The notes below the pieces were generated by a model. It was not told the origin of the DNA, ran no database searches, and saw only the letters and a program-made list of their open reading frames with translations. From Nocardia terpenica (GTDB lineage Bacteria; Actinomycetota; Actinomycetes; Mycobacteriales; Mycobacteriaceae), in the NCBI RefSeq assembly GCF_013186535.1, contig NZ_JABMCZ010000005.1, forward strand, positions 1,116,001 to 1,180,000: a stretch of DNA of 64,000 bases. Reading direction: 5' to 3'. This document shows, piece by piece, positions 26,763 through 36,516 of the stretch (positions within the stretch are counted from its first letter, which is position 1; the number at the start of each line of letters is the position of its first letter). The translations under genes and the position numbers were made by a program.

Positions 26763-27494
26763 ATGAGCAACGCTGGTGACCGAAACGCGATCCTCGGCGG
26801 AGTGGATACTCACGCCGACACAGGCGGTTACCACGCTCTGCTGCGATGGCTGGAGTCGTTCGGGACCGTGACACACGTCGGGGTGGAAGGCACCGGTTGC
26901 TATGGCGCCGGACTCACCCGCTATCTGCGATCACGTTCGGTTTCGGTGGTAGAGATCAACCGTCCCGATCATCCCGCTCAGGCCACGAAACTCGCGCTGC
27001 GCAACATCGGCCGCCGCATCGCGGCACTCACCGACGAGATCGACGCCGTGACAAAGCAATCGACCGCATCGCTGGAAGCGGTCGCACCCACGACGATGGC
27101 GTTGTTCGGCGTGTCCACCGACCACGCGGGCCAGCTGTTGGTCACCGCGGGCGGCAACCCGACCGGCTGCGCTCGGAATCCGCGTTCGCAGCACTGTGCG
27201 CCGCGAACCCGATCCCGGCCAGCAGCGGCAACCCGCCGTCACCGGTTGAATCCCTTCGGCGACCGTGACGCCAACGCCGCCCTGCCTATGATCGCGGTCG
27301 TCCGCATGCGCCACGACCCGGCGACCCACGCCTACGTCGCCAGACACACCACCGACGGCTTGTCCAAACGCGAAATCATCCGCTGCCTCGAGCGCTCCAT
27401 CGCCCGCCAAGCCTACCGAGCCATCATGACCGATCTAGCCCACCCGCAGACCCCACCGGACAACCATCAGCAAACTGCACGACGCACGCGATAG
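26763..27494 (+). pseudogene. IS110-family transposase with internal deletions
   Basis: A 243-codon frame begins MSNAGDRNAILGGVDTHADT and ends with IS110-type RQAYRAIMTDL, against about 400 aa for an intact enzyme. Sequence is missing after HADT (it jumps to GGYHALLRWLESFG) and after EINRPDHPAQ (it jumps to ATKLALRNIGRR), which removes most of the RuvC-like segment with the later acidic residues. Between about 27160 and 27236 the correct register (DRLRSESAFAALCAANPIP) lies in another frame. It cannot be active. Confidence 0.75.
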
Positions 27495-27951
27495 GCGGCA
27501 TGAGCGGATGACACGAAGTGTGCTACATAAACGCTGGTCATGGACGAGAGGGAGGCAGGTGGGGCGCGTTCGCATCAACCCGTGACAGGGGGTAATGAGT
27601 GAGTCCTTGGGGTCAATGCGGTGCCGACCCACCTATGCCCTGTATTGGCTGGAGTCGTGTCCTTCCCGCTGCGGGTAGGCGCGCCCCTGCTCGGGTCGGT
27701 GAACCTGTCCCCGCGCCGTCGCGCGTGCCATGTGCCGTCAAAAAGCTGTGTACCCGGCTGACGACCGACATGCCGCGCGGCGGTGGAAGCCATGCCGCCG
27801 CACGAGCAGCCCTGTACCCGACGTCGGTCGGCCTCGCCCGTGTCGGGGATCGAGACCGGCCCCGCTTGCAGGTCGGTTGCGGCGAACAGGATCTCGACGG
27901 CCGGGTAGGCCAGGGGGTGTGGATCCGGGAGGGTGGCAATAACTGCCCCGC
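27495..27951. other. 457-bp stretch without a supported gene
   Basis: Only Arg/Pro-rich frames typical of noncoding GC-rich DNA are open here. The first part may be the right end of the deleted IS110 copy. I see no convincing promoter or structured RNA. Confidence 0.4.
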
Positions 27952-28968
27952 TCACGACGGGGTGCCCTCCGACGAAAGTGTGGGGGTCGAGCCGATCGGG
28001 ACCACGGTCAGCCAGGTCGCGCAGCGCCACAGCCACTCGAACGGGCCGTATCGGAATCTGCGAAGCCACAGGGTGCAGAGTACGGACTGGACGGCAACGA
28101 ACAGTATCGTGAGTCCGAAGGTGATCGCCACGTAGTTCCAGTCGCGGATATCGACGACCACGGCGGCGAAAACCGTTGCGGCGGCGGCCTGTACGAGGAA
28201 GTTCGTCAGCGCCATGCGCCCGAGCGGCGACAGTACGGCGACCAGTGGCCGCCTGGCTCTGGTGCGCAATAGCAACAGTAGCCCCGTCACGTATGCGACC
28301 GAGGTCGACAACATGGCGAGTTCGTCGATGACTGACCCGAATACCGTTGTGGCGCCATGGTTCAGCACGTTGGTGACCACCGCCAGCGGTGCCGCGATCA
28401 GGAAGACCGTCCGAATCTCCGGTCCGCGGCGCGGCAGGTCGGCGTGGATCCCGTAGGCGACAACGGACGCGCCGAGCACCAGCAACGCCATTGATATCGA
28501 CACCAGTTTCACTGCCGCACCGACTCCGAGACCCTCTCCGGCGAACGGCAGCGAAAACAGCAGCAGCACAACCGCGATCGTGGGCATGGCCGGTCGAGGC
28601 AGGTACGACACGGGCAGCAGTACGACCAGGCCCAGTACCGCGTAGATGAACAGTTGCAGGTTGCCGTCGAGCAGGAACAGCTGAAACACCCCGAACGCGA
28701 TCAACGCGACCAACCGCCGCACCAGCACCAGCCGTGGCCGGGCGGCTCGCTCGGAAGCCCCGTGCAGCACCAGCGCGAAACTGACCCCGAACAGGAACGT
28801 GAAGATCGTGACGAAGCGATGCAGGAACAGGTCGTCGTAGATCACCGAAGCCAGTGGCCCCGCCGTCGGATAATGTGTTTTGCCGACAGTCAGTCCGAGA
28901 TTCACCACGGGCAGCCCCGCGACCGCGAAGCCACGGACCACATCAATATCGACGATCCGTTTCTCCAT
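27952..28968 (-). CDS. DUF418-family membrane protein
   Basis: A 338-aa polytopic protein from ATG 28968 (MEKRIVDIDVVRGFAVAGL), the DUF418/YeiB start pattern. About eight or more hydrophobic helices follow. The family's signature region reads FVTIFTFLFGVSFALVL, and the C-terminal DUF418 part has LVAVLSPLGRMALTNFLVQA. The family is related to acyltransferase-3-like membrane proteins, with unknown substrate. Monocistronic; the IS630 element begins about 80 bp upstream. Confidence 0.85.
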   Translation of the reverse strand: MEKRIVDIDVVRGFAVAGLPVVNLGLTVGKTHYPTAGPLASVIYDDLFLHRFVTIFTFLFGVSFALVLHGASERAARPRLVLVRRLVALIAFGVFQLFLLDGNLQLFIYAVLGLVVLLPVSYLPRPAMPTIAVVLLLFSLPFAGEGLGVGAAVKLVSISMALLVLGASVVAYGIHADLPRRGPEIRTVFLIAAPLAVVTNVLNHGATTVFGSVIDELAMLSTSVAYVTGLLLLLRTRARRPLVAVLSPLGRMALTNFLVQAAAATVFAAVVVDIRDWNYVAITFGLTILFVAVQSVLCTLWLRRFRYGPFEWLWRCATWLTVVPIGSTPTLSSEGTPS

Positions 28969-29050
28969 ACCGCAATTCGAGCACGCCGACGTCGCCGTCC
29001 TCATCGGACCACGGGATGAAACCCCGCTCCGACCTGGGGATTACGTACTA

Positions 29051-30213
29051 CAGCGGCTGAATTCGTGTTGTCGCTGGGCTTGACGGCCGTGGCTGGTGGG
29101 TGGGGTACATCTGGTGGGTGCGGTATCCGCAAGGCGGTGGGCTGACCGCCGAGCGACGGATGTTGCGGGAGCGGTTGCGGCTGGAAGCCGCGGACGCTTT
29201 CGCCCGGGGCGAGGACAATGCGGTGATCGCCCACCGGCTGCGAGTCAGCGTGCGGTCGGTGCAACGGTGGCGCCAGGCGTGGGGATCGGCGGGGCGGGAA
29301 GCGTTGCGGTCCAAGGGCCCCGCGTCGCTGCCGTTGCTGTCCGACGAACAGTTCCAGGTACTCGAACACGAGCTGGCCAAGGGCCCGGCCGAGCACGGCT
29401 GGCCGGACCAGAAATGGACTCTGGCCAGGATCAAGACCGTGATCGGGCGCCGGTTCCACATCTCCTACACGATCAAGGGGGTGTCGTTGTTGTTGCACCG
29501 GCACGGGTGGAGCCGTCAGCAACCTGCCCGCCGGGCGGTCGAACGCGACGACGCGGCGGTCGCGACGTGGGTGAAGGACGTGTGGCCGCACGTAAAACCG
29601 CCGCGGCGGCGCTCGGAGCCTGGGTCGTGTTCGAAGACGAAGCCGGGTTCACGATGACGCCGCCGACCGCACGGACCTGGGCGCCACGCGGGCACACCCC
29701 GATCGTGCGGGTCCGGGGCCGAACCACCCGCCGGATATCGATCGCCGCGCTGACCTGCTACAAGCCCGGCCATCGGTCCCGGCTGATCTGGCGACCGTAT
29801 CGGCACGACCGAAATAGTTCGGGCAGGAAGAGCTTCGCCTGGACCGACTACCGGGACCTGCTCATCGCCGCCCACCGGCAACTCGGCGGGCCGATCGTGG
29901 TCTGCTGGGACAACCTCAACACCCACCTCACCGCCGGCATGCGCCGATTCGTCACCGGCCACGACTGGCTCACTGTCTACCAACTGCCCGCCTACGCGCC
30001 CGATCTGAATCCGACCGAAGGCATCTGGTCACTACTGCGGCGAGGCCGGCTGGCCAACCGCATCATCACCGACCCCGACCACCTCATGCGCATCGTGCGC
30101 AGCGACCTGCACCGCATCGGCTACCACCCCAACCTGATCGACGGCTGCCTCACCGCAACCGGACTCACACCCACCCCGAAACGATCATGACGACAACACG
30201 AAATCAGCCTCTG
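29051..30213 (+). mobile_element. IS630-family insertion sequence
   Basis: The ends are inverted repeats of about 23 bp with two mismatches (left end starts CAGCGGCTGAATTCGTG; right end, reversed, CAGAGGCTGATTTCGTG). A TA dinucleotide flanks each side (29049-29050, 30214-30215), the target duplication typical of IS630/Tc1. Length 1,163 bp. Confidence 0.85.
29100..30190 (+). CDS. IS630-family transposase in two frames
   Basis: The first frame (29100-29657) has an HTH region (NAVIAHRLRVSVRSVQRWRQ). Near 29591-29600 (CGTAAAACCG) the -1 register takes over with GAWVVFEDEAGFTMTPP and keeps the DDE residues: Asp in VVFEDEAGF, Asp in VVCWDNLNTHL and Glu in APDLNPTEGIWSLL, ending at 30190. The junction could be programmed frameshifting, as in some IS630 members, or a mutation; the slippery run here is short (AAAA). 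The rest is intact. Confidence 0.75.
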
Positions 30214-30269
30214 TAACGGCGATCGCAGCTCCACACAGCCGCTCATCGGCATGTCCGCGTATTGACTTG

Positions 30270-30439
30270 TCATGTGCCGGAGGCCATGTAGGCGGCGAGG
30301 ATGTAGTTGGGGTGGCGGTCGAGGTTGGTGCGAACGCGGTCGTAGCGCATGGTGGTGCGCGGGTCGGCGTGGCGTGCAGCGATCTGGACGTCGCGGAGGT
30401 CGACTCCGGCGTCGAGCATGGTGGTGACGAAGGTGTGGC
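30270..30439 (-). pseudogene. 3' part of a tyrosine integrase interrupted by the Tn554-like element
   Basis: Minus-strand codons from the core at 30434-30439 read HTFVTTMLDAGVDLRDVQIA, then RHADPRTTMRYDRVRTNLDR and end HPNYILAAYMASGT at 30270. This contains the late His/Arg (AARHADPRTTMRY) and the nucleophile Tyr. The 5' part of the same gene lies at 36517-37095, beyond the inserted element. Joining the two across GCCACA gives an uninterrupted LRHTFVTT. Confidence 0.8.
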
Positions 30440-30581
30440 TTGTGTCCGCAGAAGCCGTGTGCGATCGGGTTCGTGTTGTATTGGAGCTGTGACGATTCCG
30501 GGTGCGAGGTTCGCGACGGAGATCGTCGCCCGTGTGGCGATAACCGCCTCGGTGATGTGACTGACATCACTGCACCTGGTG

Positions 30582-31040
30582 TCAGCATGGTCCGATGATC
30601 TTCTGCCGGGCCGCTGGAAGGCGGCTGATGTTCGTGCCTGGGTTGACGGTCGCGCGGAGTCGCTGGATTTCGTCATGTTGCGCGGCGAGCCGCGCGAGGG
30701 CTTGTCTGCGGAAGTCGGAAAGTTCCTCGATTGTCGAGTTCGCTTGAGCCAGATGGTTTTTGAGTCTGTCGATCTCGGATTTCAACCGGTCGATCTGCGC
30801 GGTCCTCGGGTCGGGAGTGTGCCCTGTGGTCTGCAGTTGCTGGATGCGGAGTTCGAACTCGGCGCGCAGGTGTGCGTAGGGTCTGGTGCCATAGAAGGCG
30901 GTGCGGTCGACGCCTGCGTCGCGAGCAAGGGTCTTGATGTCGCAGCTTCCGCCGGGTGGGATTTCGCCGCGTAGCAGACGGTCCATCGCGGAGCGGATCC
31001 GGTTTTCGTTCTGAACACGTTGGGCAGCGCTGATTTTCAT
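30582..31040 (-). CDS. TnpC/DUF6262-like accessory protein
   Basis: A 152-aa protein. The N terminus has an HTH-like stretch (CDIKTLARDAGVDRTAFYGT) and the rest is a long coiled coil (RIQQLQTTG ... DRLKSEIDRLKNHLAQANST). Tn554 TnpC (about 125 aa) has a comparable size and influences orientation of insertion. The start codon overlaps the stop of the third recombinase (ATGA). It is last in the operon, suggesting a DNA-binding accessory of the recombinases. Confidence 0.7.
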   Translation of the reverse strand: MKISAAQRVQNENRIRSAMDRLLRGEIPPGGSCDIKTLARDAGVDRTAFYGTRPYAHLRAEFELRIQQLQTTGHTPDPRTAQIDRLKSEIDRLKNHLAQANSTIEELSDFRRQALARLAAQHDEIQRLRATVNPGTNISRLPAARQKIIGPC

Positions 31041-33223
31041 TGCTTCTTTTCGGTGGTGGCGGTGTCGATGCTGGCGATGACGCGCTGGGAGCGGTCGTAG
31101 TCGGTTTGCAGGCGGGTGCGTTCGGTGGTGCGGGTCTTGCCGAGCTGGCCGAGGAAGGTCTTGGTGGTTTCGGCGTGCTGGGCCCAGACGGGTCGGTGAA
31201 TCCGGTGGTGGGTGGCCTGCGGGCAGCGGGCCGAGTCACACATCCCGATCAGTGGCCGGTTCGCGGTCGTGGTGCCGGCCAGCTTCAGACAGAGCGCTCG
31301 GGAGGGGTCGGTGAACCAGCAGTAGTTCGCGACGCCGAGGTGCAGCGTCTTGGCGCGTTTGGACAACAAGTTGAGTATGTCGCGGTCATTGTGCTGAATC
31401 TTGGGCGCCGCAGCCGATTCCGCGTCCGGGTCGGTGTCGATGCTGGCGAAAAACTCGACCAGGTTGCGTGCGCCGGGTCCGGCGGGCAGGATGCCGTTGC
31501 GGTAGTTATGGAACTCGGTGAGCACCAGCTGCAGGTTCCGTTCGGCTTCGTGCTTGTTGACCTCGGCCAGCAGCTCGGCTTGGGCCCCTCCCGGTCGCGC
31601 CGCGTAGCCCTCCGTGGTCGCGGTCGCAATATGTTTGAGCTGCAGTTTCGCTGCCAAGACCCCGCCCGGGCGGTAGGCCAATTCGAGCGCGACGGTCCTT
31701 CTGATCATGCGCAGGGAGACCGGGCCGTCGGGGATGGGGGCCAGGCCCAGGCGCTGCCCTGCTGGGGAGTTGACCCAATTTCGGAACCAGATGTAGCGAA
31801 CCCGGAAAGCGAAGCGGGACAACAGCGGAACACCGTCACGCGGATCATCGTGCAGGCGTTCGAGTAGTTCGACCGCACGAAATGCGGGTTCGATCACGAC
31901 CCATTCGTCGTCGACGCCGCCGAGGGGCTGGCCCTTGACGATCTTGCCGGCGACGCGGTAGCGCTTCAGCCCGGGAACAGGTTCCTCGATCGGGCGACGG
32001 CAACCGACACACAGTTCCATCAGTTCGCTGCTGCGCATCCCCGACGAGACCGCCAGCACGGTGATCGCGGCTGTCCGGACGACCCCGACCACGGCAACGG
32101 CCTGCAAGCGGTGCAGCGGCAGGCTCCACGGCTGCGTCACGCCGTCGACGGTTGGCGCGTGATCGGCATAGCGGGCGAAGACCTTCTCGACCCCGACCGC
32201 CGCGACCGCCTCGGTGAGCGGTCCTCGCAGTTGCGGCATCCAGCGAGACTCGAAGCTGCGGCGGCCTGCCTGCCTGGCCAGAATCCCGGTGGCGACCGGC
32301 AGCAACGGATCCTGGGTAGACCATCCTGCCCGCAGTCTTTTGGTGATCGCGTGGTCCTCGTGGTGAGGCAGCGGTGTGCCGGTCGTGGTGTAGTCGGCCA
32401 ACACAGCCAGGATGTCCTCGACCGGTGCGGAGGCGACAGGCTGCAACGCTTCGGTGCGAGCTCCGTAGAGGCGGTCGTGTTCGCGGATCTGCTCGTTCAG
32501 AGCCGCCGCGTGCGGGCCCAGGACCTGCACCAGGTGCAGTGCCGCCGCCAGCGTCGGCTGAAGTATCTCGTCCGGGACCGGCGGAGTGGTGTTTCCGCCT
32601 CTGCCGCACGGCATTTCAGCGACAGCTGAAGCGGTTGCGCCGCCCCAGGGCCGCAGATCAGCGCGGACGCGGTCGCCGGTGCATAGTTCCCGGTAATTGA
32701 CCAGGTCGACAACGACTTGCGCGGCAGCGCGCCGAACCCCGGGGCCCTGCTCGCCGACACGGCTGCCGTTCTCGTCGAGAATGTAGCGCCGAAACGACAG
32801 GTAGGCCTCGCAGGTGTGGGTGTCGACCGCGGCCAGCGAGATGATGCGTCGATGGTCCAGCCAGCGGAAGAACCGGGTCAGCTCGTTGAGCCGCCCGTTG
32901 GCACTGCGCAGGTGAAGCGGTGTGCGGTAGGCCCTCGGCAATTCGACGACGACGGGGTGCTGCGGTGCGAGGATCGCCATGATCAGCTCCTTGGCGACCA
33001 GGCGCCATCGCGGATTGCTGATTACGGAAAAGTCGAAGCGCCTGACCGACGGCGGGATGTGGACCGCCAACCCGACGACGTCGGTGAAATCCCACAAGTC
33101 GTCATCGAACAGCGGGCGACGGGCGCCCTCGGGCAGTGTCAGACCCGCCTGCTGGCAGACGTCGGCGCCGGTGAACGGCGATGGCAGATATTCCTCGTTG
33201 TTATCGAAGGCAACTGTCGTCAT
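31037..33223 (-). CDS. TnpB-like large tyrosine recombinase
   Basis: A 728-aa protein from ATG 33223 (MTTVAFDNNEEYLPSPFTGA), whose start overlaps the previous stop by ATGA; a longer frame to 33490 is antisense-like. The N-terminal ~350 residues are a core-binding region. Catalytic residues in the C-terminal half include Arg in SSGMRSSELMEL, the region SLRMIRRTVALELA and Tyr in LKHIATATTEGYAAR. A C-terminal cysteine set (NYCWF, ALCLKL, MCDSARCPQATHH) resembles a zinc site of TnpB. Probably catalytic in the three-protein transpososome. Confidence 0.75.
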   Translation of the reverse strand: MTTVAFDNNEEYLPSPFTGADVCQQAGLTLPEGARRPLFDDDLWDFTDVVGLAVHIPPSVRRFDFSVISNPRWRLVAKELIMAILAPQHPVVVELPRAYRTPLHLRSANGRLNELTRFFRWLDHRRIISLAAVDTHTCEAYLSFRRYILDENGSRVGEQGPGVRRAAAQVVVDLVNYRELCTGDRVRADLRPWGGATASAVAEMPCGRGGNTTPPVPDEILQPTLAAALHLVQVLGPHAAALNEQIREHDRLYGARTEALQPVASAPVEDILAVLADYTTTGTPLPHHEDHAITKRLRAGWSTQDPLLPVATGILARQAGRRSFESRWMPQLRGPLTEAVAAVGVEKVFARYADHAPTVDGVTQPWSLPLHRLQAVAVVGVVRTAAITVLAVSSGMRSSELMELCVGCRRPIEEPVPGLKRYRVAGKIVKGQPLGGVDDEWVVIEPAFRAVELLERLHDDPRDGVPLLSRFAFRVRYIWFRNWVNSPAGQRLGLAPIPDGPVSLRMIRRTVALELAYRPGGVLAAKLQLKHIATATTEGYAARPGGAQAELLAEVNKHEAERNLQLVLTEFHNYRNGILPAGPGARNLVEFFASIDTDPDAESAAAPKIQHNDRDILNLLSKRAKTLHLGVANYCWFTDPSRALCLKLAGTTTANRPLIGMCDSARCPQATHHRIHRPVWAQHAETTKTFLGQLGKTRTTERTRLQTDYDRSQRVIASIDTATTEKKQ

Positions 33224-34941
33224 GCGGTGAGTTCCTCTGGGCGAAGGGGAATTTCGTCGTCGGTGTCGGCGACCAGGGATGCGGCGGCGGTGAGCTCGCC
33301 GGGATCGAACCGGCTCAGGATCTGGTCGATCCGGGTGGCGTAGGGCCCGAAAACAGCCATGAAGTGCGCGGCGGGCATCTGCTGCCATTGACGGGAGAAG
33401 AACGCCTTGAGCCGCAGCAGGTTCACCGCGTGGCGCGGCGCGAACACCGCCAGCGGGCAGAGCAGGCAAACCCAGGGCCTGGCCGGACACGGCTTGCCGA
33501 CCGGGCCGTGCAGCCCGGCCAGCTGATCACCGCAGGCCGCGGTGAACACATCTCGTGCGCCGCCGACCAATTCGACGACGGCGCGGTCGTCCAGGCGCAT
33601 GGCCGTGACCAGTTGCGGATAGTCCCGTGCGAGTGCGGCGGCGTCCTGCTCGGTGATCACCGTGGGTGGATGTGCGCGGCGCAGCAGGTCGTGCTGGGCA
33701 TCCTCGACGACGGTCTCGATGGCGTGCCGCTGGCCTGGGGTCGTCGCCGACAGGTAGTGATCGCCCTCGACCGCAGGGGTGTGGTTCGGGTCGATCGTGG
33801 CGCGGGCGTTGCCGGTCCAGTTCCTCTTCTCGCGCATCGCATGGTGGGTCGTGCGGATGCGCGATCGATGGATCTTCACCAGCCCGCCGTCCTCGCCGCG
33901 CAAGCCGTGGCGCCGGACCCATCGCTTGATCGCTTCGCGGTTGATCTCGCGAATAGGCTCAGGTCGGCCGACCTTACTCAACCCCAACCAGAGGCGATCA
34001 CGATAGGCGGGCTCAACCCAGCTCCGCAGCAGCGCCGAATGCGACAGCCATTGCTCGAGCAGCCTGACCGCCGGCCGCGGAAGGTTGACGCTCTCTGCGG
34101 CGGTGCGCCGTTTGACATAGGACAGCAGAACGGTCGCGTCACCGGCCCAGTCGATATCACCGACATCCAGGTCGGCGATGCCGTCCGGGACGATGCCCGA
34201 GTAGACGCCGAACAGCAGCCGATAGGCGATGACGACGTCCAGGTGCGGGAACATCGCCTCGACGGCAGCGTAGTAGTCCGGTAGCCGACGGTTTTGAAAT
34301 GCGCTGTAGGTCAAGCCCATCGCGTGAGCGGCTTCTGGTGTGCGGACCGGCCCGAGTTGCCCCACCAGCCAGCAGAAGTTCTCATATGCCCAGCCCTGTC
34401 TCACCGAGTGGTCGGCTGGCACCTTCGTAGCCAGTGCGCGGTGGTGCGTCGTGTAGGACTCGTCGACCAGTCGCTGACAGGTTTCGGTGAGGCGATGCCA
34501 CTCGGAGTCCGGATAGGGTGGCAGCGGACGGCGGTAGGGCTGGATGTTGAAGTGGCGGCCCACCGCCAGCTCCAACACACCATCGGCAAGGCAGCCGCCG
34601 GACCGTGCGTAGCCTTCCACAAGGCTGCGGGTGAGCGCCTCCAGCCGACGAGGTCCGGCCATCCAGAACTGCGCCAGCTTCCCGCGGCGCAGGTCCGCCG
34701 CACCGCCGGTGAAACCCTGCTCGGCGAGCCGCCGAACCATCGCCCGAAGAGCACCCGCGTAGGCGTCAACAGTGCCAGCGGTGTCAGCGCTGCCGTGCGG
34801 GTGGATCAGTTCCACCAGACCGATAGCCAAATCACGCGCCAGCCGGGAGTTCGGCAGTCCCGCCAGGTCGAATGCCGCTGTGCTGCCGTCACTGAAGACA
34901 CAGTGCAGCCCCAGCGGCTCGTCGGTCACCGAGGTAGGCAT
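33220..34941 (-). CDS. second tyrosine-recombinase-like protein, apparently catalytically degenerate
   Basis: 573 aa from ATG 34941, overlapping the previous stop as TGATG. The fold is recognisable but the first catalytic Arg motif (usually TGLRxxE) reads GVYSGIVPDGIADLDVGDID, with no Arg. A later segment HRSRIRTTHHAM occupies the HxLRH position, and a possible Tyr occurs in GDHYLSATT. A cysteine cluster (CPARPWVCLLCPLAVF) lies near the C terminus. It may be a structural or DNA-bending partner. The missing Arg is seen directly; the loss of catalysis is inference. Confidence 0.7.
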   Translation of the reverse strand: MPTSVTDEPLGLHCVFSDGSTAAFDLAGLPNSRLARDLAIGLVELIHPHGSADTAGTVDAYAGALRAMVRRLAEQGFTGGAADLRRGKLAQFWMAGPRRLEALTRSLVEGYARSGGCLADGVLELAVGRHFNIQPYRRPLPPYPDSEWHRLTETCQRLVDESYTTHHRALATKVPADHSVRQGWAYENFCWLVGQLGPVRTPEAAHAMGLTYSAFQNRRLPDYYAAVEAMFPHLDVVIAYRLLFGVYSGIVPDGIADLDVGDIDWAGDATVLLSYVKRRTAAESVNLPRPAVRLLEQWLSHSALLRSWVEPAYRDRLWLGLSKVGRPEPIREINREAIKRWVRRHGLRGEDGGLVKIHRSRIRTTHHAMREKRNWTGNARATIDPNHTPAVEGDHYLSATTPGQRHAIETVVEDAQHDLLRRAHPPTVITEQDAAALARDYPQLVTAMRLDDRAVVELVGGARDVFTAACGDQLAGLHGPVGKPCPARPWVCLLCPLAVFAPRHAVNLLRLKAFFSRQWQQMPAAHFMAVFGPYATRIDQILSRFDPGELTAAASLVADTDDEIPLRPEELTA

Positions 34942-36413
34942 CACCGCCGCTCCTGATCGGTGTCGTTGCCGAATTCGGCGTCGGCTTCCCGCTGCGCCGA
35001 GGTATCCTCGGTGAGTCCTGCTGCCGCCCCGGCGGTTTCGTAGGCTTGCCGGTAAATCCGTGTCGTATCAAGACGTTTGAGGTATTTTTCGGTGGTCAGC
35101 ACGGTCGAGTGCCCCAGTAAATCCCGAAGCACCAGCAGCGGATCGGCCTTGGTCAGGTAGAACACCAGCGCCGCATCGGCGTCGGTGTCGCGCACCAGTT
35201 TTGCCGCCTGCCGGTAGTAGCCGGTCACCAGATACTCCAGCGTTTGCATAGAAAAGCAGTGCCGGAGCCGGTGCGGATGGACGTGCGGAAATCGTGGTTC
35301 GAACCGGGAGCGGATCCGGTCGGCGGTGCGCTCGAACACCGTCGCCCACGCCATGAACGGGCCACCATCACCCTTGACCGCCAGCAGGTACGACCCACCG
35401 TCGGGCGCCACCAGCCGCCGCCGCTCCGCCGGAGTCAACGACCCCCACGACCGGCGGACACCATTGACCCGGCCGCCACGCGCATCCGGATCGCTCACCA
35501 GCAGCGGCTCACCCCAACGCCGCGGCGGCCGCCAACCCGACCCTTCGGTAACCGCGGCGCGATCGAGCTGCAGGTAGTCGTGCAGCCCGGCCAGAGCGTC
35601 GTAGGAGATCCAGGTGGTGCGGAACTTGCGGCCCTTGGTGATTCCCGCCGGCACCGGGAACGGGATCGGGATCACTGTCGGTGCCGGCGGCAACGCTGGG
35701 ATCTCCCACGGCAGCAGGTGCGTGAACTCGCCCAGCCGCAGCCCGGTCGCCAGTGCAAGGTCCCCGATCGCGGCGTTGCGGGTCATCTCCCGCCCGGAGT
35801 ACCCGGTGTCGCAGGTGCCGTCCGGTGCGAGCCCGCGCAAGCCCTTGCGGAACAAATCGATGAAGTCCGGTTCCAGATACTTGATGGTGACGTGCGATTT
35901 CGAGGTGCGGCGCACCGCCAGGTTCACCCGCACCTGACGGCCGGTCCCGGCGAACACCGCCCGTGCCGAGCGGTAGGTGAACGGTTCGGCGGCGGCGAGT
36001 CCCTCCTCCATCGCCCACCGGTAGAACATCGACAAGATACTCATGTGCTGGCCCCACGTGGACGCCGCGAACCTTGCCCGGATCGGTCCAGCGGCGCGGT
36101 GCTCAGCGTAGCGACTCAGCCCGGCCTTGAGCCGATCCCGCGAATCGAACAGTCCCACACCATGTTCGGCGAGGAACTCCGTCCACTCCTTCACCGCCCG
36201 CGCGTAGTTCTCCCACGAACTCGGCGCCGGCGCCCCGCTGGCCGGAAGCAGCCGCAACCACTGGTTGATCACCGCCGCCGGGCGCGGCGCGGCCGGGCCA
36301 TCCTCCAACAGCAGGTCGTCGTCGATCAAGACCGGCATCCCTTCCGGGATCACCGGCCGGTACTCGACGTCCCAGGACTGCCAGCCCGCCGAGGTGAAGT
36401 AACTCAAGATCAT
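34941..36413 (-). CDS. TnpA-like tyrosine recombinase
   Basis: About 490 aa. The ATG at 36413 (MILSYFTSAGWQSWDVEYRP) is preferred over an ORF start at 36470. An N-terminal SAM-like binding domain is visible (SSWENYARAVKEWTEFLAEH). The catalytic domain is complete: Arg in ATGLRLGEFTHL, HxxR in HPHRLRHCFSMQ, His in LLGHSTVLTTEKY and the nucleophile Tyr in that same motif. First gene of the operon, about 100 bp from the element's left end. It probably performs strand exchange at the 6-bp core. Confidence 0.8.
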   Translation of the reverse strand: MILSYFTSAGWQSWDVEYRPVIPEGMPVLIDDDLLLEDGPAAPRPAAVINQWLRLLPASGAPAPSSWENYARAVKEWTEFLAEHGVGLFDSRDRLKAGLSRYAEHRAAGPIRARFAASTWGQHMSILSMFYRWAMEEGLAAAEPFTYRSARAVFAGTGRQVRVNLAVRRTSKSHVTIKYLEPDFIDLFRKGLRGLAPDGTCDTGYSGREMTRNAAIGDLALATGLRLGEFTHLLPWEIPALPPAPTVIPIPFPVPAGITKGRKFRTTWISYDALAGLHDYLQLDRAAVTEGSGWRPPRRWGEPLLVSDPDARGGRVNGVRRSWGSLTPAERRRLVAPDGGSYLLAVKGDGGPFMAWATVFERTADRIRSRFEPRFPHVHPHRLRHCFSMQTLEYLVTGYYRQAAKLVRDTDADAALVFYLTKADPLLVLRDLLGHSTVLTTEKYLKRLDTTRIYRQAYETAGAAAGLTEDTSAQREADAEFGNDTDQERR

Positions 36414-36516
36414 GGACGCCGACTGTAGAAACGCCACACGCCCGCCGCAACGGCCAAACACCCAGGCCACCAGCCCCTTCCAGGCTTATCGCAACACGGG
36501 AACTAAGCAGAGACAA

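Noticed and set aside
30185..30676. 163-codon minus frame across the element end
   Set aside because: The integrase tail is in another register; this frame is low-complexity Ser/Thr/Pro.
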